Shown here: in pieces, positions 31,999 through 37,791 of the stretch
Layout: each line of letters starts with the position of its first letter
Numbering within the stretch: position 1 is the stretch's first letter
Origin: DASQFD01 sp035633255
GTDB taxonomy: Bacteria; Actinomycetota; Actinomycetes; Actinomycetales; Dermatophilaceae
Direction of reading: 5' to 3'
NCBI GenBank assembly: GCA_035633255.1
Contig: DASQFD010000054.1
Span: 1-37,791 of the forward strand
Length of the DNA: 37,791 nt
Position numbers and translations under genes: made by a program
The notes under the pieces: generated by a model
The model's input: the letters and a program-made list of their open reading frames with translations, nothing else
Told to the model about the DNA's origin: nothing
Databases searched by the model: none

Positions 31999-34719
31999 GT
32001 GACCCTCGCGGACGGCTCGCCGACGGGGTCCTTCCGCGCCCAGTCGCCGCTCGTCGTCGGCGCGCTCGAGACCCTGCTGGCCGGGGCGCCGGTGGGGTAT
32101 GCCGTCCTGGACAGCTCCCTGCGGTACGTCCTGGTCAACGACTACCTGGCCGACATCAACGGCAGGACCAAGGAGGAGCACCTCGGGCGCACGCTGGCCG
32201 AGGTGGTGCCGCTGCTCGCCGACGCGGCCACCGTCGCGTTCCGGCAGGTGCTCAGCACCGGCGAGCCGCTGCGCGAGATGGAGCTCACCGGTGAGGTGCC
32301 GAGCTCGCCCGGGGTGCAGCGGACGTGGACCGAGAGCGTCTACCCGGTGCACGACGAGTCCGGTGCCGTGGTGGGCCTGGCCATCGTCATCTTCGAGGTG
32401 ACCAGCCGCGTCGAGGTCGAACGCTCCCATCGCGAGACGCTCGCGATGCTGGACCTGCTCATCATGCGGGCTCCCGTCGGCATCGCCTTCCTCGACTCCG
32501 ACCTCCGCTACCTGCGCGTCAACGCGACCCTGGCGCAGTTCAACGGCGTCCCTGTCGCCGACCACCTCGGCCGGACGGTCCAGGAGGTGCTGCCCGACGT
32601 CGCGCAGGGCGTCGTGCCGCTGCTTCGTCAGGTGCTCCGCACCGGGAAGGCGCTGACGCGGGTCGACGTCGACACCGGTCCGACGCCGGCGCAGCCGGGC
32701 CGGCAGCGGCACTGGCGGGCCAGCTACTACCCGGTGCCCTCGGACGACGGCACCGGGCTCGGTCTCATCGTGACCGACGAGACCGACCGTTTCGAGGCCG
32801 AGCGCCAGCGCATCGCGCTCCTCGAGGCGGAGCGGGCCGCGGCCGGGCGCCTGCAGCTGCTGCAGCAGCTCACGGCCCGGCTGTCCGCGGCCCGCAGCGT
32901 GAGCGACGTGGCCGCCATCACGGTGGAGGTGGCCGGCCCGCTGCTCGGCGCGAGTGCCGCGACGCTGGCCGAGACGGCTCCGGACGGCTCCGTGCGGCTG
33001 TTGGCCGCGCAAGGCGTGCCGGCCGACATGCTCCACGTGGGTCGCGCCGTCGCGATCGGCGAGAACGAGGTGCTTCGCGAGATGTTCGACACCGGCCGGC
33101 CGGTGTTCGTCGAGAGCCGGGCGGAGCGCGACCGCCGCTTCCGCCAGTACGTCGGCGGCGGGGTCACGCAGGAGTCGTGGGCCAACCTCCCGTTGCGCAG
33201 CCAGGGCCGGCACGTCGGTGTCGTGGCGTTCGGCTGGGACGACGCGCACGCCTTCACCGGCGAGGAGGCGGCGCTGCTCGTCGCCATCGCCGACCAGTGC
33301 GCCACCGCGCTGGACCGCACCCGCCTCGTCGACGCCGAGCACGCTGCCCGGACGGCCGCCGAGGCGGCGCAACGAAGCCTGGACCTGCTCGCGCGGGCCG
33401 GGTTCGTGCTCGGCCGCACGCTCGACGAGCAGGCCGTGCTCCAGGAGTTCGTGGCCCTGCTCGTGCCCGAGCACGCGGACCGCGTGAGCGTTCTCGTCCC
33501 CGACGGCCGCGGCGCGCTCGACGCCGTGGTCGCCTCCGCGGGGGTCACCGCTGGCCGGCCCGGCCGGGGCGAGACTGCGCGGCGCCACGCGGACGTCGCC
33601 TTCCGCACCGGGAAGACGGTGGTCTGCGGTGCCGACGGGACCGGGGAGGGGGCCGAGGGTCCCGGTGCTGCCGATGGTGCCGATGGTCCCGATGGTCCCG
33701 ATGGTCCCGATGGTCCCGAGGGTTCCGATGGTCCCGAGGGTTCCGATGGTTCCGATGGTCCGGCTCGCCCCGAGGGCGCGGTGGGCCTGGCGGTCCCGAT
33801 GCTCGCGCGTGGCCGGTGCCGCGCGGTGCTGGTCGTGGAGGTGGGGCCGGAGCGCCGCCAGGCCCTGCTGGCCGACCGGGGGCTCATCGAGGACGTCAGC
33901 TCACGGGCCGCCGTGGCCCTGCTCAACGCCAGCCTGTACGGGCAGCGGACCCGGGTGGCCACCCGCCTGCAGGAGTCGCTCCTGCCGGAGGAGCTGCCCG
34001 TCATCCCGGGCGTCGACCTCGCCGTGCGCTACGCGACCGCCGAGGAGGCCGTGGAGGTGGGCGGCGACTTCTACGACGCCTTCGCGCTCGGACGGGGCAG
34101 CCACCTCCTCGTCATCGGCGACGTCTCCGGCCGGGGGGTCGACGCGGCGGGCGTCACCGGGCTGGCCCGGCACACCCTGCGCGCCGTCGCCCACGACCTG
34201 GGGCCGGCAGAGGCCTTGGCGCGCCTGAGCGACATGGTCCTGGCCCAGGGCCACCACGAGCGCTTCCTCACGGCGGCCTGCGGGCGGCTGACCCTCGGGG
34301 GCGACCGGACCGGGGAGGTGGAGCTGGCCCGCGGCGGGCACCCGGCGCCGGTGCTGGTCCGAGCCGACGGCACCTGCGTGCGCCTCGACCCCGACGGCCC
34401 GCTGCTCGGCGCCATGCCGGACGTCCGGCTCGACACGGCGCGCGAGGAGGTGCGCCCCGGCGACTTCCTGGTCTTCGTCACCGACGGGATCACCGAGGCG
34501 CGGGCCGGTGACGAGCAGTTCGGGGAGGAGCGTCTCGCGGCCACCCTCGGTGAGGCGGTCGCCCGGCGGCGGGCGGACGGCATACCGGCCCCCGAGCAGG
34601 CGGGCACCGCGGCGGACTGGCTGGCCGACCAGGTCCTGGAGGCGGTCGGCCGCTTCCGCACCCGGCCGGCGGAGGACGACGTCGCCATCCTCGTCGCCCA
34701 CGTGCGGGAGGTGGCGTGA
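31999..34719 (+). CDS. PAS-PAS-GAF-GAF-PP2C (SpoIIE-type) phosphatase with collagen-like insert
   Basis: This 906-residue sensor phosphatase has several parts. PAS 1 (about 20-130, GYAVLDSSLRYVLVNDYLAD) and PAS 2 (about 150-260, GIAFLDSDLRYLRVNATLAQ) come first. A coiled linker precedes GAF 1 (about 285-440, RLSAARSVSDVAAITVEVAG) and GAF 2 (about 465-650). The RsbU-like PP2C domain follows (about 655-900) with EVGGDFYDAF, VIGDVSGRGVDAAG, RGGHPAPVL and FVTDGITEARAG, including the metal aspartates. It probably dephosphorylates an anti-sigma antagonist. GAF 2 is interrupted by GxY triplets (GPDGPDGPDGPE...) from a 9-bp DNA repeat. A HATPase gene follows at 34862. No STAS antagonist is nearby. 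Confidence 0.9.
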   Translation: MTLADGSPTGSFRAQSPLVVGALETLLAGAPVGYAVLDSSLRYVLVNDYLADINGRTKEEHLGRTLAEVVPLLADAATVAFRQVLSTGEPLREMELTGEVPSSPGVQRTWTESVYPVHDESGAVVGLAIVIFEVTSRVEVERSHRETLAMLDLLIMRAPVGIAFLDSDLRYLRVNATLAQFNGVPVADHLGRTVQEVLPDVAQGVVPLLRQVLRTGKALTRVDVDTGPTPAQPGRQRHWRASYYPVPSDDGTGLGLIVTDETDRFEAERQRIALLEAERAAAGRLQLLQQLTARLSAARSVSDVAAITVEVAGPLLGASAATLAETAPDGSVRLLAAQGVPADMLHVGRAVAIGENEVLREMFDTGRPVFVESRAERDRRFRQYVGGGVTQESWANLPLRSQGRHVGVVAFGWDDAHAFTGEEAALLVAIADQCATALDRTRLVDAEHAARTAAEAAQRSLDLLARAGFVLGRTLDEQAVLQEFVALLVPEHADRVSVLVPDGRGALDAVVASAGVTAGRPGRGETARRHADVAFRTGKTVVCGADGTGEGAEGPGAADGADGPDGPDGPDGPEGSDGPEGSDGSDGPARPEGAVGLAVPMLARGRCRAVLVVEVGPERRQALLADRGLIEDVSSRAAVALLNASLYGQRTRVATRLQESLLPEELPVIPGVDLAVRYATAEEAVEVGGDFYDAFALGRGSHLLVIGDVSGRGVDAAGVTGLARHTLRAVAHDLGPAEALARLSDMVLAQGHHERFLTAACGRLTLGGDRTGEVELARGGHPAPVLVRADGTCVRLDPDGPLLGAMPDVRLDTAREEVRPGDFLVFVTDGITEARAGDEQFGEERLAATLGEAVARRRADGIPAPEQAGTAADWLADQVLEAVGRFRTRPAEDDVAILVAHVREVA
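33673..33762 (+). repeat. 9-bp tandem repeat (GATGGTCCC-like) inside the PP2C gene
   Basis: About ten units of GATGGTCCC or GATGGTTCC or CGAGGGTTCC-like variants encode GPD/GSD/GPE triplets. The unit is a multiple of three, so length changes keep the frame. The repeat lies in the second GAF region. Confidence 0.85.
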
Positions 34720-34752
34720 GCGGATCCGGCGGTGCCCAAGGCCCCGCGGGCG

Positions 34753-34766
34753 GGCATCGGGATGCC
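34753..34766 (+). terminator. Short hairpin after the PP2C gene
   Basis: GGCATC-GG-GATGCC is a self-complementary stem about 34 bp after the PP2C stop. No U-tract follows, as is common in GC-rich hosts, so a terminator role is only possible. Confidence 0.3.
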
Positions 34767-34861
34767 ATCCTGCTGTCGTGGCTCGGGCACCGCTGCACGT
34801 CGGGGACCGCCCGGGCCCCTGTCGAGACCCGGCGGCACAGAGGCGGAGGGCGAGCTCGGCG

Positions 34862-35281
34862 ATGCGCGACTCGGTGACCCTGCCTCCCGATGCCTCCGCT
34901 GCCCGGGCGGCGCGGACGTGGATCCGCGACCGCATCGACGGGCACCGCATCGCGGTCTCGAGCGAGGACTGCGAGCTGGTCGTCACCGAGCTGGTCAGCA
35001 ACGCGCTGCGCCACGGGCAGGGGCCCCCCGAGCTGGGTCTGGAGGTGCTGGACGGGCACCTCCGCCTCACCGTGCGCGACGGCGACGGGGGAGTCGGCAA
35101 GGTGCACATCGCCGCCGACCGCAGCGTGCACGACATCAGCGGGCGCGGCCTGCGGATCGTCGAGGCGCTCGTCGACGACTGGGGGGTCACCTCGACCAGC
35201 GGGGGCAAGCTGGTGTGGGTGTTGATCCGGTATGCCGGCCCGTCGGACGGCAGCGGCGCGCTCACCACCGCCGCCGGCTGA
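34862..35281 (+). CDS. HATPase_c (RsbW/SpoIIAB-like) anti-sigma kinase-type protein
   Basis: This 139-residue protein begins MRDSVTLPPDASAARAARTW. The ATP-binding Bergerat fold is shown by the N-box ELVVTELVSNALRHG and by HDISGRGLRIVEALVDDWGV, which carries the G-box region. Such proteins act as anti-sigma factors and serine kinases of STAS antagonists, or as regulators of other partners. The partner is not encoded here. Its position 142 bp after the PAS/GAF/PP2C gene suggests a kinase/phosphatase pair. The stop codon lies within a short duplicated GC-rich stretch. Confidence 0.85.
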   Translation: MRDSVTLPPDASAARAARTWIRDRIDGHRIAVSSEDCELVVTELVSNALRHGQGPPELGLEVLDGHLRLTVRDGDGGVGKVHIAADRSVHDISGRGLRIVEALVDDWGVTSTSGGKLVWVLIRYAGPSDGSGALTTAAG

Positions 35282-35344
35282 GCGCGGCCCGCCGGCTGAG
35301 CGCCGGCCCCGCCACCGCCGCCGGCTGAGCGCGCTCTGGCGCTC
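35264..35344. repeat. Triplicated GCCGGCTGAGCGC element with a terminal hairpin
   Basis: GCCGGCTGAGCGC occurs at 35273, 35291 and 35320. The first copy contains the HATPase stop codon. The stretch at 35264-35286 is nearly repeated at 35311-35333. It ends in a perfect stem GAGCGC-GCTCTG-GCGCTC (35327-35344), which may terminate transcription before the P450 gene. Confidence 0.75.
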
Positions 35345-35402
35345 GGTGCCCGCAGCAGGCAGGCTGGGACCCTGCGCCGGGCGGCTCTGGGAGGCGGTGC
35401 GC

Positions 35403-36842
35403 ATGGCGGCACAGCAGAGCGTGCCGGGCCACGCCGTGCCGACGATGCCGGGCGGCCCGCTCGCCGGGTCCGCCCTGGACCTCCTGCGAGACGTCCTCGT
35501 CTTCATGGACCGGTGCCGCGACAGCGGTCACGACCTGGTGCGGGCCCGGATGGGGCCGGCCGTCCTGCGTCAGGAGGTCTACGTCGTCAGCCACCCCGAC
35601 GGCATACAGCAGGTGCTCACGGACCGGACGCTGACCAAGCAGACGCCGGCATACCGGGACGTGGCCGCGACGTTCGGCGACGGGCTGCTCACCCTGGACG
35701 GGGAGGACTGGGAGCGGCACCGGCGGGTCGTGCAGCCGCAGTTCACGGCGCGCCGGGTGGCCGGCTTCGTGCCCGAGATGGACGAGGAGGCTCGGGACCT
35801 GGTGCGCCGCCTCGCGCAGAGCGCGGCCGGCTCCGCCGCGGGGTCCCCGGACGGGTCGCTCACTCCTGTCGACCTCGTGCCGCACGCCATCCGCTACACG
35901 CTGCGGGTGGTCGGCCGGGTCGTGTTCGGGACCGACATCGAGGAGGTCGCCGAGGTCGTCGAGCGCCAGGTGCCGGTCGTGAACCGCCGCCTGAACCGCC
36001 GGGCACTGGCGCCAGTGCACCTGCCCCGGTGGGTCCCCACCCCGTCACAGCGGCGGTACGAGGCGGCGCGGGGCGAGGTCTGCTCGGCGGTCGACGCGGT
36101 GGTCGCGCGCAGCGGGCGCGGGCTGCCGGACGGCAGCAGCGACCTGGTCGGCCTGCTCGCCCACGCGACCGACCCCCGGACCGGGCGCGGCCTGAGCGCC
36201 CAGGAGGTCCGGGCGGAGGCGCTGATCTTCGTGCTCGCCGGCTACGAGACGACGTCGACGGCGCTGGCCGCCACCCTGCACCTCCTCGGCAGCGAACCGC
36301 AGTGGCAGGAGCGGGTGCGGGCCGAGGCGCGGGAGGTGCTCGGCGCGGTGGAGGAGGGGGGCGGGCCGGTCACCGCCGCGGACGTGGACCGGCTGAGCTG
36401 GGCCGGGCGGTGCGTGCAGGAGGGCCTGCGACTGTATGCCGCCGCGCCGGCGGTCGCGCGCGTCGGCCCGCCCGGGACGTCCGTCCTCGGGCACGACCTG
36501 CCGGCCGGTGCGCACGTCATCGTGCCGATCTGGTCGGTGCACCGCGACCCTCGGTGGTGGCCGGAGCCGGAGCGCTTCGACCCGGCCCGCTTCGAGCCGG
36601 CCGCCGTCGCCGCACGGCACCGGTACGCCTGGCTGCCGTTCGGTGGCGGCGCGCGGGCCTGCATCGGGACGCAGTTCGCGATGCTGGAGGCGACGCTCGC
36701 CGTGGCGCGGGTGGTGTCCGCGTTCGAGGTGGTCACGCCGCCGGCGCCCCCGCCGGTGGTCGCGGAGATCGCGCTCCGCTTCGCCGAGCCGGTGCCGGCG
36801 AGCCTGACGCCGAGGCGGGACCTGCAGGACCGGCCGGCCTGA
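35403..36842 (+). CDS. Cytochrome P450
   Basis: This 479-residue monooxygenase has all main P450 motifs. The I-helix oxygen-activation motif is AGYETTST near residue 279. The K-helix ExxR is in QEGLRLYAAAP near 340. The haem loop is FGGGARACIG with the cysteine near 420. HDLPAGAHVIVPIWSVHRDP and WWPEPERFDPARFEP lie between. The alignment is closer to the CYP102/CYP4-like E-class proteins than to the usual actinobacterial CYP107 set, so fatty-acid-type substrates are possible but unproven. No ferredoxin or reductase gene is nearby. The ATG at 35403 follows GGAGGCG; a GTG two codons upstream is an alternative. Confidence 0.9.
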   Translation: MAAQQSVPGHAVPTMPGGPLAGSALDLLRDVLVFMDRCRDSGHDLVRARMGPAVLRQEVYVVSHPDGIQQVLTDRTLTKQTPAYRDVAATFGDGLLTLDGEDWERHRRVVQPQFTARRVAGFVPEMDEEARDLVRRLAQSAAGSAAGSPDGSLTPVDLVPHAIRYTLRVVGRVVFGTDIEEVAEVVERQVPVVNRRLNRRALAPVHLPRWVPTPSQRRYEAARGEVCSAVDAVVARSGRGLPDGSSDLVGLLAHATDPRTGRGLSAQEVRAEALIFVLAGYETTSTALAATLHLLGSEPQWQERVRAEAREVLGAVEEGGGPVTAADVDRLSWAGRCVQEGLRLYAAAPAVARVGPPGTSVLGHDLPAGAHVIVPIWSVHRDPRWWPEPERFDPARFEPAAVAARHRYAWLPFGGGARACIGTQFAMLEATLAVARVVSAFEVVTPPAPPPVVAEIALRFAEPVPASLTPRRDLQDRPA

Positions 36843-37099
36843 CCGGCAGGGCCGGCCGGCCCCACCGGCGCCGCCGACGGGCACCGCAGCCCTCCGACCG
36901 GCGGTATCAGCGGTGCCGACCGCTCGGGCGACACATGACGAGATGTTCTGACGGCGTTCTGAAGGCGCAGCGCCGGGGCGCGCCTCGGCGGATCGGTGTC
37001 CGTGGTCGAGGGACGTCTCGGGGGGACCCGCCGGGAGGGTGCGGCATACTGCCTCGCACGGCCCACGGGCGCCGCGCCGACCGGCCCGCACCGTGGCGC

Positions 37100-37172
37100 G
37101 GGCCTCTAGCTCAATTGGCAGAGCTGCGGACTTTTAATCCGTAGGTTGTGGGTTCGAGCCCCACGGGGCCCA
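37100..37172 (+). tRNA. tRNA-Lys (anticodon UUU)
   Basis: The cloverleaf is clear. Acceptor GGGCCTC pairs with GGGGCCC, including one U-G pair. The D-arm is GCTC-AATTGGCA-GAGC. The anticodon stem GCGGA/TCCGT has loop CTTTTAA with anticodon TTT at the usual position. The T-arm is GTGGG-TTCGAGC-CCCAC. CCA is not encoded (3' end ACAACG). The following genes are an excisionase-like gene and an integrase, so this tRNA is the probable attachment gene of a mobile element. A GGCATAC copy sits 57 bases upstream. Confidence 0.95.
37148..37172. other. Probable attachment site (attL) in the 3' end of tRNA-Lys
   Basis: Tyrosine integrases commonly recombine in the T-arm and acceptor end of tRNA genes, and an integrase gene lies 530 bp to the right. 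The second copy (attR) must be outside the window, so the exact core is not visible. Confidence 0.45.
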
Positions 37173-37245
37173 CAACGAATAGCCGCAGGTCAGGCAGCCT
37201 TTCGGTCGGGAAGAGAGGCGTCCGATGCGTGGCTTTGGCCCCCAG

Positions 37246-37269
37246 GTGGTGCAGTTAGTGGTGCAGTTG
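37246..37269 (+). repeat. Tandem 12-bp direct repeat GTGGTGCAGTTA/G
   Basis: Two units, GTGGTGCAGTTA at 37246 and GTGGTGCAGTTG at 37258, lie between the tRNA and the excisionase-like gene. Spacing near one helical turn suits paired protein contacts such as integrase arm or Xis sites. The 219-bp gap around it holds no convincing gene. Confidence 0.6.
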
Positions 37270-37391
37270 AGCGGCTCAGCGGGGCGCGGGTGCTCTCATC
37301 GGCTGTCGCCGGTTCACCGCGTCTCAGGGCGTCGCCCGGGGTCCGGCATCACCCGGTCGCGTGAGCGCCAGGGACACCGTTCTCGCTTTCG

Positions 37392-37706
37392 GTGGGTGTG
37401 ACTCGGGTGACGTCCGCAGAGCTCCGTTCGATCGCCGACCGTATCGACGAGCGGCTCAAAGCCATGGCCGAGCACGAGGCGGCCATCCGGGCCGACCTCG
37501 AGGTACTGGCATCGGTGACCCTGCCCGCCGGGGACGATCACCTGCTCGACGTCGGCGCTGCGGCGAGCTGGCTCGGGGTGTCCCGGGCGACGATGTTCCG
37601 CCTAATCCGCAACGACGCCGATCTGCGTCACGTCAAAGTGGGTAAGCGAACCTTGTTCCGCCCCGAGGATTTGCGTAGTTACGGTGCCCGGCTGGTGTCG
37701 TCGTGA
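37392..37706 (+). CDS. Helix-turn-helix protein, excisionase/AlpA-like
   Basis: This protein of about 104 residues has a short helical N-terminus (TSAELRSIADRIDERL) and a C-terminal winged-helix motif, LLDVGAAASWLGVSRATMFR then LIRNDADLRHVKVGKRTLFR, ending in PEDLRSYGARLVSS. This is the MerR-like excisionase (HTH_17) pattern. It probably directs excision and possibly represses the integrase. The stop overlaps the integrase start (GTGA), so they are one unit. GTG 37392 or 37398 may be the start. Base composition is a little lower in G+C than the host genes, in keeping with an acquired element. Confidence 0.8.
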   Translation: MGVTRVTSAELRSIADRIDERLKAMAEHEAAIRADLEVLASVTLPAGDDHLLDVGAAASWLGVSRATMFRLIRNDADLRHVKVGKRTLFRPEDLRSYGARLVSS

Positions 37707-37791
37707 GCCGAAGCCGGTCGGCCAACGGACGGTCTTCCATCTATCGCGACGCCCGCGGTACCTGGCACGGATGGGTCACCATGGGCCGGGG
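37703..37791 (+). CDS. Site-specific tyrosine recombinase (integrase), N-terminal fragment cut by window edge
   Basis: Only 29 codons are visible, reading SRSRSANGRSSIYRDARGTW then HGWVTMGR. The GRSSIYRDxxGxWHGxVTMG pattern matches the N-terminal arm-binding region of actinobacterial phage-type integrases. The catalytic RHRY residues lie beyond the window. GTG 37703 overlaps the excisionase-like stop. Together with the tRNA-Lys gene it marks the left edge of an integrated element. Its ATCTATCGC codons use TAT outside GTATGCC, unlike the host genes. Confidence 0.75.
   Translation, partial: MSRSRSANGRSSIYRDARGTWHGWVTMGR

Overview
The window is chromosomal DNA of a very GC-rich actinobacterium (about 70-75 % G+C by eye, GTG/TTG starts common, codons ending in G or C). 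An actinobacterial GuaB1, a SigK/RskA-like pair beside a fasciclin protein, actinobacterial NarGHJI and a TerC gene with a yybP-ykoY leader fit an Actinomycetes host. Intrasporangiaceae or a close relative is my guess and is not proven. Nearly all genes belong to the host; only the two ends carry mobile DNA.

Layout. 1-117: end of an IS1595-like element that appears to cut into a palindromic repeat. 194-4967: guaB1, DUF445 and DUF389 membrane proteins, a zinc-ribbon protein and a DUF2867 protein. 4960-10232: a photolyase/SDR neighbourhood with an FeS-BCP-type photolyase homologue lacking the cysteine loop, an SDR, a PPOX-fold protein, a CPBP protease and a class I photolyase. 10309-14087 (minus): one tightly packed operon, fasciclin - DUF4397 - class F sortase - ECF sigma - RskA-like anti-sigma. 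14268-15428: promoter, yybP-ykoY (Mn2+) riboswitch and terC. 15466-19950: membrane PP2C phosphatase, moaA and a trehalose-synthase-like GH13 enzyme. 20016-30029: nitrate respiration, with two damaged narK genes, a regulator remnant, narGHJI and a DUF6457 gene. 30042-30213: four tandem 43-bp palindromic repeats. 30228-36842: APC permease, GlsB-type protein, PAS/GAF/PP2C phosphatase, HATPase and cytochrome P450. 37100-37791: tRNA-Lys(UUU) followed by an excisionase-like gene and the first codons of an integrase, which is the left edge of an integrative element.

How the genes work together. MoaA and the DUF6457 protein point to molybdenum-cofactor supply for NarG. NarJ assembles NarGH and NarI anchors it. 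Both nitrate/nitrite transporter genes are broken as read, and narK2 plus the adjacent regulator fragment look like the two sides of one deletion. The sigma/anti-sigma pair is co-transcribed with its likely surface-protein targets. The PAS/GAF/PP2C protein and the HATPase next to it look like a phosphatase/kinase partner-switching pair.

The most striking signal is not a gene. The heptamer GGCATAC/GTATGCC occurs 28 times by my count, on both strands, in all three reading frames and between genes, and it accounts for most of the rare TAT and ATA trinucleotides. Many first genes also carry a TANNNT-like box 6-8 bases before the start codon, which suggests leaderless transcription.
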